In this document: positions 7,621 to 17,117 of the stretch, one piece after another
Layout of the letters: each line of letters opens with the position of its first letter
Numbering within the stretch: the first letter of the stretch is position 1
NCBI GenBank assembly: GCA_943327315.2
Contig: CALPWQ020000006.1
Coordinates: forward strand, 1-45,711
DNA length: 45,711 nt
Source of the DNA: Chitinophaga pinensis
GTDB lineage: Bacteria; Bacteroidota; Bacteroidia; Flavobacteriales_D; Crocinitomicaceae
Direction of reading: 5' to 3'
The notes under the pieces: model-generated
Told to the model about the DNA's origin: nothing
Database searches by the model: none
What the model saw: the letters and a program-made list of their open reading frames with translations, nothing else
Translations under genes and position numbers: made by a program

Positions 7621-8496
7621 CTAATCCTCTCGATTAGAGAATCCTACACGTAAAACATTTCCAAAATACAGGTCTTTCCCAGTGCTTGTTTTCATCCACA
7701 ACTCCTTTACTTCAAAGGGTCTATTTGTGAAATAAAGTTCAGCGAGGCTTGCTAACATGTTGAGATCAAAGGTTGGGGAATAGGTGTTGACGATGAGAAA
7801 TCCATCTTCGTCGAGTAAGGATTGAGCACAAGCAAGTAGCTCATCAATTTTTTCTTCGAGTTTCCACTTTTCTCCTTTGGCCCCAATACCCCAGGCCGGC
7901 GGATCCATTATGATTCCTGTGTATTTATTCCCGCGTTTGACTTCTCGGTTGGCAAATTTCAGAGCATCTTCAAGCACCCATTTGATGTTGAGCAAACGGC
8001 TTTCTTCCATGTTTGACCGCGCCCAAGAAATGAGTTGTTTCACTGAATCTACATGGTAGGTTTCAGCCCCGGCATTGCGCGCCACACAGGAAGCCGCTCC
8101 GGTATATGCAAAGAGATTGAGGAATTTACTCTCAGAGTTGAGTCGCTGACGAATTAGGTCCCAATTGCTGCGCTGCTCAGGAAATAAACCAACATGTTTG
8201 AATTTGGTCAGTTCGAGCTGAAAATGCAATTGACGGTACGTGATGCTCCATTGTTTGGGAGAGTTTTGTTTTATTGCCCTCCATGAGCCACTGTTTCCAA
8301 CTTTCGCGCGGAATTCCCAGTTGGCCATTTTTTCCCATTCGGTGAATGGGATTTCTGACTTAAAGTAGGCCTGAATTTCTGGGCGAATGGTGATAACCTT
8401 TCCCCAGCGCTCTAATTTTTTTCCGCCCCCAGCGTCGATGAGTTCGTAATCGGCCCAAGGCTGAGAAACGATGCGATTTGAAATGTCTTTGTCCAT
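7621..8496 (-). CDS. Class I SAM-dependent rRNA-type methyltransferase (RlmI/RlmK-like)
   Basis: 'LNLFAYTGAASCVARNAGAETYHVDSVKQLISWARSN' and 'GIIMDPPAWGIG' (DPPxW). Start codon overlaps upstream stop (TAATG). Confidence 0.85.
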   Translation of the reverse strand: MDKDISNRIVSQPWADYELIDAGGGKKLERWGKVITIRPEIQAYFKSEIPFTEWEKMANWEFRAKVGNSGSWRAIKQNSPKQWSITYRQLHFQLELTKFKHVGLFPEQRSNWDLIRQRLNSESKFLNLFAYTGAASCVARNAGAETYHVDSVKQLISWARSNMEESRLLNIKWVLEDALKFANREVKRGNKYTGIIMDPPAWGIGAKGEKWKLEEKIDELLACAQSLLDEDGFLIVNTYSPTFDLNMLASLAELYFTNRPFEVKELWMKTSTGKDLYFGNVLRVGFSNRED

Positions 8497-9077
8497 TAGC
8501 GCATGCGCGGCGTTTTCTTGCGACCACCCATCATCTGGGCCATGCGCATTTGGTTTTTAGACGGCGCCGTCTTCATTTGGTTTTGCATCATCGCGATTTG
8601 CTCCTTCAGCATTCCTGAATTGTCCATTTTTTTTGCTTCGGCCAACAATTTTTCTGCCTCCGTCTTGCGGCTTGTTTGCAAACAAATACCGGCGAGGTGC
8701 ATCCGTGCTACAGCATTGTCTTGACCAGTGCGAAGTCCGAGTCCGATCGCCTTACGCAAGTATTGTTCGCTTTTCGCAAATCCAAATTCTTGGCTGTTCA
8801 TCACAGCTTGAAGAAATAAAACATAGGCATGTTGTTTACGCGGCAAAAAATGTGGTGCAGAGATGCGGTTGATGTATTTTTTCGCTTTGTCGGTATCTCC
8901 CAAGCGCATTTGATTCAAGGCAAGAATCATGTTTTCATTCCTGAAAAAAGAAAGAATAACAAGCCCCAAGGGAAGAATCATGGTAATTCCCCATCCCCAA
9001 TGTCCTGTGAAGAAAAGCCAAACGGTAAAAAATAAGGTTGCTGCGGCAATGAGGCAGCGAAGAATGAATCCTGTCAT
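8496..9077 (-). CDS. Membrane protein with TPR-like C-terminal region
   Basis: Two N-terminal TM segments followed by helical TPR-like repeats; Met/Gln/Arg-rich tail. Confidence 0.6.
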   Translation of the reverse strand: MTGFILRCLIAAATLFFTVWLFFTGHWGWGITMILPLGLVILSFFRNENMILALNQMRLGDTDKAKKYINRISAPHFLPRKQHAYVLFLQAVMNSQEFGFAKSEQYLRKAIGLGLRTGQDNAVARMHLAGICLQTSRKTEAEKLLAEAKKMDNSGMLKEQIAMMQNQMKTAPSKNQMRMAQMMGGRKKTPRMR

Positions 9078-9080
9078 GGT

Positions 9081-9515
9081 TTAATCAATTGTTGCTATAC
9101 ATTTTAATTCAATCGCAATCGGCGTGGGAAGTGAGTTGATTTCAACGGTCGTGCGGCAAGGCAAGTTGTCTTTGAAATATTCCGCATACACCCGATTGTA
9201 GGTGTGAAAATCTCGTTTCATGTGGACTAAAAATACGGTCACATCTACCAGTTGATCCCAGCTAGAGCCTGATTCTTCAAGGATGATGCGCACATTGTCG
9301 AACACGCTGCGGCATTGTGCCTCGAAATCAAATTCGATGAAGTTTCCATTTTTATCCAATACCAAGCCTGGAACAGCTGAATCAGTCGCATCGGAGCCCG
9401 CAACGCGCGGTCCAACACCAGAAAGGAAAAGTAAATTCCCAACCTTGCGGGCATGTGGGTACAATCCAACCGGTTTTGGTGCTTTCGTTGTAGAAATTCT
9501 TGATGGATCCGTCAT
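9081..9515 (-). CDS. RidA family (YjgF/YER057c/UK114) protein
   Basis: 'KPVGLYPHARKVGNLLFLSGVGPR...FDNVRIILEESGSSWDQLVDVTVFLVHMKRDF..YNRVYAEYF...PCRTTVEINSLPTPIAIELKCIA'. ATG at 9515 preferred over the track TTG at 9533. Confidence 0.9.
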   Translation of the reverse strand: MTDPSRISTTKAPKPVGLYPHARKVGNLLFLSGVGPRVAGSDATDSAVPGLVLDKNGNFIEFDFEAQCRSVFDNVRIILEESGSSWDQLVDVTVFLVHMKRDFHTYNRVYAEYFKDNLPCRTTVEINSLPTPIAIELKCIATID

Positions 9516-9530
9516 GTGATGAATTTGATG

Positions 9531-9538
9531 CAAATATA
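9531..9538 (-). promoter_or_regulatory. -7 box TATATTTG upstream of RidA gene
   Basis: Exact TAnnTTTG. Its own TTG is the start codon chosen in the ORF track. Confidence 0.5.
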
Positions 9539-9643
9539 GGGAATTGACAGAAAGTAGGACGGTTGTTTGAGCCTAGAGAAAGAAAAATACACCTTAATTG
9601 AACGTGTTTTTTAAAATTCAAGGGTATAACTTGTGGCTTGCTT

Positions 9644-9672
9644 TTTGCCAAGCGCGGAAATGTTTAAATTTG
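9644..9672 (+). promoter_or_regulatory. Full promoter match TTTG-N17-TAAATTTG
   Basis: TTTG 9644-9647, 17-nt spacer, TAAATTTG 9665-9672; ATG of the lipoprotein at 9677. Confidence 0.7.
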
Positions 9673-9676
9673 TACC

Positions 9677-10354
9677 ATGAAATTCTGGACGTTTTCCTTG
9701 CTTTTCTTTTGTGTTTTGTCGCTCAGCTCGTGCATTGAACTTATTGATGACATAAAAATCAACAATGACGGAAGTGGAACGTTGAAGTACACGGTAAATT
9801 TAAGCTCGAGCAAGGTTAAGGTGACCTCCATTCTTGCCTTGGACAGCGTCAATGGTATCCGTGTTCCTTCCATTTCAGAGTTGAATGAACGAATTGCCGA
9901 TTTTCAGAAAAAGTTAGATACAAAACCGGGCATTTCCAACGTTACTATAGAATCGGATTTTGAGAATTTTGTTTTTAAGTTGCGCTGCGATTTCACCAGT
10001 GTGACGGCACTTCAAACGGCAATCAAGGAGGTAGTGCGCGATGAACTGCGCGATAAAAATGTTCCCGAACTAGATGCCATTTGGTTGAACTGGGATGGCC
10101 AAAAACTTGTGCGCTCAATTCCAGAAATCTCCGTCAAGAAAACAACAGAATTTCAACAAGAAGACATTGTGCTACTCAAACAAGGAACATATACATCAAT
10201 CACGCGCTTTGAGCGTCCTGTAGATCATTACGACAATCCTTCAGCGCAAATTTCTGCAAATAAAATGAACGTGATGATTAAGACAAATCCTCATGCCTTG
10301 TCGCAAAACACATCGCTTTTGGACAACATCATCTATCTTACTCCACTCAAGTAA
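9677..10354 (+). CDS. Uncharacterised lipoprotein
   Basis: Signal peptide and lipobox MKFWTFSLLFFCVLSLSSC; no recognised catalytic motif. Confidence 0.8.
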   Translation: MKFWTFSLLFFCVLSLSSCIELIDDIKINNDGSGTLKYTVNLSSSKVKVTSILALDSVNGIRVPSISELNERIADFQKKLDTKPGISNVTIESDFENFVFKLRCDFTSVTALQTAIKEVVRDELRDKNVPELDAIWLNWDGQKLVRSIPEISVKKTTEFQQEDIVLLKQGTYTSITRFERPVDHYDNPSAQISANKMNVMIKTNPHALSQNTSLLDNIIYLTPLK

Positions 10355-10406
10355 AATTCGAGGTAATTTTCGTAACTTCGCTTCACAATCCGTAGAACCG
10401 TATAAA

Positions 10407-12335
10407 GTGATCCGACGTCCTTATTTTCAATTGATTTTAGCCCTACTTTTTATAAGCAGTGTTATTGATTTACATGGTCAAACCATGACCACATCTACTC
10501 CGTCTGTCAAGTCTGAAACACTCATCCCAAAGGATGCAGTGACTGTTTTCAGTTTGAACAACATTAGTTTATTGCAGAAAATTTCGCTCGACGATCTTGT
10601 GCGCTATGAGTTCATGGAAGAGGTGCAGCAAGAATTGTTTGATGGCTCTACAACAGGAAAAACACTGAAAGATTCAGGGATTGACTTCGATCAAAAATTG
10701 AACGTGTTCTACGGGAAGGGTGAAAATTATGAGGTTTCAGGTTTTACATTAGGCATCAAAGACAAGCAGGATTTATTTGTCGTTTTTGATGATTTTGAAC
10801 AAGAGATAGATCTTTATCCTGGTGTTGAGTTTTATAGCTCCTATTTCAATCATCTCATCATTAAAGGGGATGCGGCGCTGTTGGTGCGTGTTGAACCAAC
10901 GATGGAAAAAATCGATGAAGTCACGGATTCGATTTGGTACTCAAGAGGAAATGAGAATCCCTATTACAACGAGGGCTATGATGACTTCGATGAGGATGGA
11001 GAGTTGCTTGAAGGCGAGTTTGAATTCGAAGAGACTGAAGCACCTGCTGAGGAATCTGAAGAAGAATTATTGGAAGAGGAAGATGTTGAAGGGATTTTAG
11101 AGGAAGAGAACCTACTCGAAAAGAACTACTACGAATTGCGCGACAGTGTCCAAGTGATGCTCGAAATGGAATACCTTTCTGCCCTTTGTGAAGAATTGTT
11201 TATCGGTCAAATCAATCTGGTCAATTCAGATGCTCGTTTTGCAGAGCAATTGACGCATACATCGGAAGGAATTTTCTATTTGGACAATTCACGCAACCTG
11301 CAGAAAGCAGAAGGAATGTGGTATATGCAAACCATGTTTCCATCCTTGCTTGAGGATATGAAGGAGTTGTATACAGGAAATGTAATCCTGGGCGACCTCA
11401 TTCTCAATCAAGAATCTGTTGAGTTTAAAATGGAAGTCTGCTATGGAGAGAAGCTTGGATCCATCTACCAAAAGATGAATGATTCAAAGTTTGACAAAGA
11501 TGTGTTGAAGTACATTCACAAGGACAACACGGCATTTTTCTCCTACAATGTCAATCTTCGCGAGGCCTATGAGCAAGCCTACAAGGTGATTATGCCGATT
11601 TTGTCTTCAGAGAAAAATTCGCGCATGAGTGCAAACGTGTTAACCATTGAATTGCTCAATGAGTTTATCAACAAGGACGCACTGTTTGGCACTTACAAAG
11701 GCAGCATGTTTGGCACCTTTAACGGCATTCAGAAGATTAAAACGACGAAAATCGAATACAGCTACGACGAAGAAACCTATGAATACAGCGAGCGCGAAGT
11801 GGAAGCAGAGGAAGATATGCCCATTTTTACGGTTGGATTCTCCACAGAAAGGGCAGATATTCCAGAAAAGGTGTTAAATCATCTATCACGTTTGACATCT
11901 CGTTTTAAAAATATGGGGACCTACTGGGTGTGTGAAAAGGCCATTCTTGATGCTGCCGATTTGTACATGATCAATGCCAATGGCTTGTTTATTTTCACCA
12001 ATGATGCTGACCTTGCTATGCGTCATGCCAATGGCTACGGCAAAGAAGCATTGGCTAAAAAGTCAGCAAAGCGCGCTAAGAAAAGTGGCTTCATGTATGC
12101 GCACATTGATTGGGCACGTGCCATCGAGCGATTCCCTCGTGATTTCTTCAGTGACCGTGAAAATGAAATTATTGATGCCATGCGTGGCAAAACAGGGACA
12201 ATGGAGTTAACATCCTCCAAGACAAGCAAGGAGAAAACGAATTTGAGTTTGGTGTACAATTATCAAGGGGTGTATGACAATTCCGGAAAATACCTTCTGG
12301 ATTTGTTGAATAGCATTTATGTCATTTCAAAATAA
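10407..12335 (+). CDS. Uncharacterised exported protein with acidic linker (possibly DUF4836-like)
   Basis: In-frame GTG at 10407 gives VIRRPYFQLILALLFISSVIDLHGQ, a good signal peptide; the track start at 10293 lies inside the preceding gene. E/D-rich segment about aa 195-245 of the track ORF. The family name is a guess from general resemblance. Confidence 0.65.
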   Translation: MIRRPYFQLILALLFISSVIDLHGQTMTTSTPSVKSETLIPKDAVTVFSLNNISLLQKISLDDLVRYEFMEEVQQELFDGSTTGKTLKDSGIDFDQKLNVFYGKGENYEVSGFTLGIKDKQDLFVVFDDFEQEIDLYPGVEFYSSYFNHLIIKGDAALLVRVEPTMEKIDEVTDSIWYSRGNENPYYNEGYDDFDEDGELLEGEFEFEETEAPAEESEEELLEEEDVEGILEEENLLEKNYYELRDSVQVMLEMEYLSALCEELFIGQINLVNSDARFAEQLTHTSEGIFYLDNSRNLQKAEGMWYMQTMFPSLLEDMKELYTGNVILGDLILNQESVEFKMEVCYGEKLGSIYQKMNDSKFDKDVLKYIHKDNTAFFSYNVNLREAYEQAYKVIMPILSSEKNSRMSANVLTIELLNEFINKDALFGTYKGSMFGTFNGIQKIKTTKIEYSYDEETYEYSEREVEAEEDMPIFTVGFSTERADIPEKVLNHLSRLTSRFKNMGTYWVCEKAILDAADLYMINANGLFIFTNDADLAMRHANGYGKEALAKKSAKRAKKSGFMYAHIDWARAIERFPRDFFSDRENEIIDAMRGKTGTMELTSSKTSKEKTNLSLVYNYQGVYDNSGKYLLDLLNSIYVISK

Positions 12336-12344
12336 TTCAACTTC

Positions 12345-13673
12345 ATGTTTAAGAAGGTTGTCCTTATTTTAATTCTTTCTGTTGCGCTTGGCGTTTTCCT
12401 TTATTTAAGGCCTCTTTTATTTGGCAAAGCCGACCCTCCTCGAATCGAGGACCGTTTGCCTGAGGCTGATTTTCTGGGTCGTGCCTATTTGCTCGATGTT
12501 GCGCGCGAAACAAGTGGCATGTTGTTTTACCATAAAATTCCCTTCCGCGATTTCTTTTCCTATGAATTCCTGCTTGGTCAAGGAAAGATGTACGGACTCA
12601 ATCTTCAAAATCCTGCCTACTTCTTCGCCTATGAAACAGGACAATGGGGAGCAGTGCTTCATGTGAGTGACAGCAGCAAAATTTTTCAGGGCATAGAACG
12701 CTTGCGGAAGTTTGCAGACATACGCGATACACTCATCAATGAACAAAAAGTATATACCTACCCAGCAGAGAATGGGTATTTATTTTACGGAAAGAATTAT
12801 TTATTGGTGTATAAAGGGAAGAATTTTGAACCAATATTGAAGCAGGTAAGTGAAGCCAAGCGCTTTGGGATTGCCCCATGTTGGAAGGCTTTTTTGCATG
12901 AAAAGCAATTTCGCAAGGAGAAATTGGTGATTTATTCAAATTGGAAGAAACTGAAGGATAATGGAATTAAAACAGCCATTTTTGCGCATGACAGTGATTC
13001 AGTGAGTTTTAGTTTGTTGGCCTACATTCGTAATACAAAGCCATTGAATATTTCCATGAAGGCCCCAGGCATGAATTTCAAAGAAGGGGAATTTGCCAGT
13101 AAAATGCTCAATATTCATTTGGACATTACAAAACTAAGAACGAGTCCAACTGATCCGATTTACATCTGGCTGGTTGAACTAGGACGAAAAATAGGCTTTC
13201 CCACGGCTGAATTTCTCAATGCATGGGATGGTGATTTATCTTTCCGCCAAGGGGGGTTCCAAACGGTACAGGAAAGTTATATAGAATCCGTTCTCGATGA
13301 AGACTTCAACGTAACTGAGGTGGAGAAAAAACGCAATGTAAATGTGCCAGGGTTCTCACTCATTTTATCCATGAATGAAAAAGGTCAACCTTTGTTCAAT
13401 CGCCTTATGGCAAAAGGAATCATCACACAGCGCGACGATAAGTTTCGGTTTTTATTCTCTCCAGAACTGCGCTTTAAAAAGAAGGACAACTACTATATTT
13501 TTCATTCAGGAGCCTACACACCTGCAATTGAAGAACATCGGAGAAATAATGGGGTTTGGACAGAACGAGGAACACGATTGCAGTTTAGCCTAGACTCATT
13601 GAGCAAAAGTGAAGCCTTTGGAACGATTTACATTCCTGTTGATCGCCTCATTCGTAGGAATAAATTCTTTTAA
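12345..13673 (+). CDS. Uncharacterised exported or membrane-anchored protein
   Basis: N-terminal TM/signal MFKKVVLILILSVALGVFLYLRPLLF. Starts 9 bp after the previous stop. Confidence 0.7.
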   Translation: MFKKVVLILILSVALGVFLYLRPLLFGKADPPRIEDRLPEADFLGRAYLLDVARETSGMLFYHKIPFRDFFSYEFLLGQGKMYGLNLQNPAYFFAYETGQWGAVLHVSDSSKIFQGIERLRKFADIRDTLINEQKVYTYPAENGYLFYGKNYLLVYKGKNFEPILKQVSEAKRFGIAPCWKAFLHEKQFRKEKLVIYSNWKKLKDNGIKTAIFAHDSDSVSFSLLAYIRNTKPLNISMKAPGMNFKEGEFASKMLNIHLDITKLRTSPTDPIYIWLVELGRKIGFPTAEFLNAWDGDLSFRQGGFQTVQESYIESVLDEDFNVTEVEKKRNVNVPGFSLILSMNEKGQPLFNRLMAKGIITQRDDKFRFLFSPELRFKKKDNYYIFHSGAYTPAIEEHRRNNGVWTERGTRLQFSLDSLSKSEAFGTIYIPVDRLIRRNKFF

Positions 13674-13675
13674 AC

Positions 13676-14272
13676 TTATTCTTCGTTTTCGAAGCGCAGC
13701 AAGGTTTTGTGAATGTGCGAAATGCTGCAGTTGTATTTTTCTGAAAGCTCTTTTAATGTCATTCCTTTCTCAATACGCAAGTAGTGTATTCGTTTTTTTT
13801 GCGCGTAATCGAGAGGGTCGGGTCGGCCATTGGATGTGTTGCCGCCTTTCGGACCGTATTTTAATCGTCGTTTGAACCAAAGCTGCGAATTGTCGCGTTT
13901 ACCCGATTCAAATCCTTTTTTAATCGATGCACTAAAACTCGTCCATGCGAGATTTTCAATAGAGTTGTTGTTTAGATTTCCGTCGAGGTGAACTACGACC
14001 TTATTTTTTCGAGGTTGTGGATTTTGAATATAGGCTATGGCCACCACCTTGTGCGGATACACCGTGCGGCGCTTGCCTTTGTCATCGACCAAGTCGGTTA
14101 GTAGGAAACCATTTTTCGGATGAATTCGGATTGTCTTTAGACGGCCCTCCAAATGAACCACACGGCCATTGCGCATGGTAGAAATGCGCTCTATAGAACG
14201 TATGCTGCCCGTATTGGACACCTCATAATTTGAAAACCCAGGAACAACTTTCCACTCTTCCATTTTAAGCAT
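13676..14272 (-). CDS. NUMOD4 / HNH-type homing-endonuclease-like protein with C-terminal HTH
   Basis: NUMOD4 'EEWKVVPGFSNYEVSNTGSIRSI'; HNH 'HKVVAIAYIQNPQPRKNKVVVHLDGNLNNNSIENLAWTS'; HTH-like 'GMTLKELSEKYNCSISHIHKTL'. Confidence 0.85.
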   Translation of the reverse strand: MLKMEEWKVVPGFSNYEVSNTGSIRSIERISTMRNGRVVHLEGRLKTIRIHPKNGFLLTDLVDDKGKRRTVYPHKVVAIAYIQNPQPRKNKVVVHLDGNLNNNSIENLAWTSFSASIKKGFESGKRDNSQLWFKRRLKYGPKGGNTSNGRPDPLDYAQKKRIHYLRIEKGMTLKELSEKYNCSISHIHKTLLRFENEE

Positions 14273-14414
14273 TTGTTAAATAAACAAACCGCTTTTTGTT
14301 TTGTTCGCTGTATCCATTGAATTGTATGCTCATCTAACATTGTGGTGTAAATAACTATTGTATGTTTAAAATGACTTTAAAAGAGTGCATCGCTACCTTT
14401 AAATAAAAACAAGC

Positions 14415-15734
14415 ATGGCAAAAAAGCAGAAAATCTTTGTGTTAGACACCTCAGTATTGTTGCACGATCATCAAGCAATCACAAACTTTAAGAAGAACTA
14501 TGTTGCCATACCCATCACGGTTTTGGAAGAGCTGGATAAGTTCAAAATTGGAAACGACATGAAGAATTTTTCTGCTCGGGACGTTATACGGCAAATCGAT
14601 AAACTTTCATCCCACGGAAGTTTACAAGATTGGATAAGTTTGGGTAAAGAGCTAGGTAGCTTCAAAGTAGTGCTTGACAATAATCCCAAGGAAATAAATG
14701 CTGAATACATCTACTCAGCTGGGAAGAATGACCATAAAATTATAAATGCAGCCCTTGTTTTAAAAGAGACAGAGCACAAGATGGAGGTTGTTCTTGTCAC
14801 CAAGGACATTAACCTGCGCATCAAGGCAAAGGCATTAGGGATTAATGCAGAGGACTATGAAACAGGTAAAGTCGAAGTAAAAGAGGAAGGAACATCCAAC
14901 ATGATTGATCATGTTGACTCGGAAATTATACGGCACATCTTCCATGCAGGCAAAGTGGATGAAAATGGAATTCTTGGCAAGAAGAAGATAACAAATGGGT
15001 ATTATATCTTAAAAAATGGGAAATCTTCGTCGCTTGCTTTTTACGACCATTTCACAGACCAATTGGAACGCATTGAAAAAGAATATGTGTATGGCATTAA
15101 ACCGAAGAATGCCGAGCAGGCCTTTGCGTTACATGCCCTGATGAATCCGCATATCAAATTGGTAGCCCTGCAAGGAGTAGCAGGCACAGGAAAAACTTTA
15201 CTCGCATTGGCTTCTGCACTCGAACAAAGCAAGAATTATCATCAAATCATACTAGCACGTCCAATTGTTCCACTTTCCAACAAGGAAATTGGTTTTCTTC
15301 CAGGTGATGCGAATGATAAAATTGGTCCATACATGGAACCACTTTGGGACAATTTGAAATTCATTAAATCCCAGTTTAGTGAAAATGAAAAGAAGTACAA
15401 GTCCATCCTTGAAATGGAAAACTCGGGTCGCATCGTCATTACTCCATTGGCATTCATTCGAGGCCGCAGCTTGTCGAATATTATGTTTATTGTTGATGAA
15501 GCACAAAACCTTACTCCGCATGAAGTGAAAACAATCATCACACGGGCTGGAGAGAACACCAAAATTGTATTTACAGGCGACGTAAACCAGATAGATACCC
15601 CTTATTTGGATGAATATTCGAATGGTTTGGCCTATCTCATTGATCGACTAAAGGGGCAGAAATTGTTTGCTGATGTGGTGCTTGAAAAAGGGGAGAGGTC
15701 CGAGTTGGCGAATTTGGCCAATGATTTATTGTAG
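14415..15734 (+). CDS. PIN domain - PhoH family ATPase fusion
   Basis: N-terminal PIN 'KIFVLDTSVLLHDHQAI'; PhoH Walker A 'LQGVAGTGKTLLALA', Walker B 'IMFIVDEAQNLTPHEVKTIITRAGENTKIVFTGDVNQID'. Confidence 0.95.
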   Translation: MAKKQKIFVLDTSVLLHDHQAITNFKKNYVAIPITVLEELDKFKIGNDMKNFSARDVIRQIDKLSSHGSLQDWISLGKELGSFKVVLDNNPKEINAEYIYSAGKNDHKIINAALVLKETEHKMEVVLVTKDINLRIKAKALGINAEDYETGKVEVKEEGTSNMIDHVDSEIIRHIFHAGKVDENGILGKKKITNGYYILKNGKSSSLAFYDHFTDQLERIEKEYVYGIKPKNAEQAFALHALMNPHIKLVALQGVAGTGKTLLALASALEQSKNYHQIILARPIVPLSNKEIGFLPGDANDKIGPYMEPLWDNLKFIKSQFSENEKKYKSILEMENSGRIVITPLAFIRGRSLSNIMFIVDEAQNLTPHEVKTIITRAGENTKIVFTGDVNQIDTPYLDEYSNGLAYLIDRLKGQKLFADVVLEKGERSELANLANDLL

Positions 15735-15737
15735 CAT

Positions 15738-16634
15738 TTATGAAGATAAAGCACTCTTTAAAGCAGCAGGTAAAGAAGGGTACTTAAAAGAATATCCCGA
15801 ATCAATTATTTTGCGATTGGTTGCGCTTGTTCCTTTCAAAAGTACATCCGCCATTTCTCCGAACATGGCCCGCAAGACAAAGGAGGGAACTGCAGGAAAG
15901 AAGAAGGGTTTTTTGAGTTGTTGGGCTAGCTCCTTCATAAACACTCGATTGGTATCACATTGCGCTACGGCATTGTATGCTCCGTTTAACTTTTGGTCAA
16001 TGGCGTGCATGATAATCCCTACCAAGTCAGTGGCGTGAATCCACGGCATGAATTGTTTCCCTGTTCCAAGTGGCGAACCAGCACCAAGTTTAATTGCGGG
16101 CAACATGCGTTTCAAAGCGCCCCCATCAGGGCCCAAAACGACAGCTATACGCACTTTCATCACTGGACATTTCGCAGTAAAAACATCGGCGCTTTTTTCC
16201 CATTCTTTGACCAAGTTTGAAAGGAAATCACTTCCGAAAGGATCGGTTTCAGCATGTTGGACATCACGGGTGTCAAATCCGTAGGCATTGATTCCGGAGG
16301 CAGAAATGAAGTGTTCGAGGTGAGGCATGTGATCAATCTTGCTGAACAAAAAGGCATTTGTGCCTATTCTAGAAGCCAAAAGTTCTTTTTTTCGTTCTTT
16401 TGTCCACCTTTGGTCAGCGATACCAGATCCACATAAGTTAATGAGCACCTGCACTCCTTCGAATGCGGCAACATCAATTTCTCCTTTATCGGGATTCCAA
16501 GCATAGACATTCGTTGCCTCAGCTTTCCTAGATAAAATGTGTACCTCATGTCCACTTTGACGCAACTCTTGAACGAGCGCTTTACCAATAAAGCCGGTCC
16601 CACCAGCAATCAGTATTTTTTTTGATTCTGCCAT
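15738..16634 (-). CDS. TIGR01777-type NAD-dependent epimerase/SDR family protein
   Basis: 'KKILIAGGTGFIGKALVQELRQSGHEVHILSRK', 'CGSGIADQRWTKERKKELLASRI', 'SASGINAYG'. ATG at 16634 preferred to the track start at 16694, which overlaps the GNAT gene. Confidence 0.9.
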   Translation of the reverse strand: MAESKKILIAGGTGFIGKALVQELRQSGHEVHILSRKAEATNVYAWNPDKGEIDVAAFEGVQVLINLCGSGIADQRWTKERKKELLASRIGTNAFLFSKIDHMPHLEHFISASGINAYGFDTRDVQHAETDPFGSDFLSNLVKEWEKSADVFTAKCPVMKVRIAVVLGPDGGALKRMLPAIKLGAGSPLGTGKQFMPWIHATDLVGIIMHAIDQKLNGAYNAVAQCDTNRVFMKELAQQLKKPFFFPAVPSFVLRAMFGEMADVLLKGTSATNRKIIDSGYSFKYPSLPAALKSALSS

Positions 16635-16668
16635 ATATATGAAACAAGTACAAGTTGAAAAGGTTGAT

Positions 16669-17115
16669 TTATTCGTCAAAAAACAAGCGCCCATTGATCC
16701 ATTCTGAATCTAGGCTTGCATTCTTCTTCGCGTAAAATGAAAGCGCAGGCTCGTTCCATTCCAAAACTTGCCAGTCCATTCGGCGTACATTTCTTGCTTT
16801 GGCTATGTCAACGACTTGGTCAAAAAGCTGTGATCCGATGCCATCGCGACGAAATTCTGGAAGAATGAAGAAGTCTTCGAGGTAAAGACATTTGCCTTTC
16901 CACGTGGAGTAATTCGTGTAAAACAGCGCAAATCCTATGATTTGATCAGCTCCTTCAACGACGAGCGCATCGCAAATTTTCTCTTCAAAAAGATGAATGG
17001 CCAAGTCACTTGCTGTGTTATTAACTTGCTCAGGCGCTTTTTCGTACAAAGCCAAGGCGTGAATGAGCGACATGATCGCATTCTCATCTCCGGGTATTGC
17101 AGCGCGGATTGTCAT
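16669..17115 (-). CDS. GNAT family N-acetyltransferase (diamine acetyltransferase-like)
   Basis: 'LYLEDFFILPEFRRDGIGSQLFDQVVDIAKARNVRRMDWQVLEWNEPALSFYAKKNA'. Confidence 0.93.
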   Translation of the reverse strand: MTIRAAIPGDENAIMSLIHALALYEKAPEQVNNTASDLAIHLFEEKICDALVVEGADQIIGFALFYTNYSTWKGKCLYLEDFFILPEFRRDGIGSQLFDQVVDIAKARNVRRMDWQVLEWNEPALSFYAKKNASLDSEWINGRLFFDE

Positions 17116-17117
17116 GC

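Noticed and set aside
8381-8390. gggcgaatgg, partial match to the REP palindrome
   Set aside because: No inverted partner arm; lies in the methyltransferase CDS. A similar partial match near 23990 in sprA is also chance.
14271-14288. ATTTGTTAAATAAACAAA imperfect inverted repeat near the HNH start
   Set aside because: AT-rich, overlaps the start codon region and is short; not distinguishable from composition.
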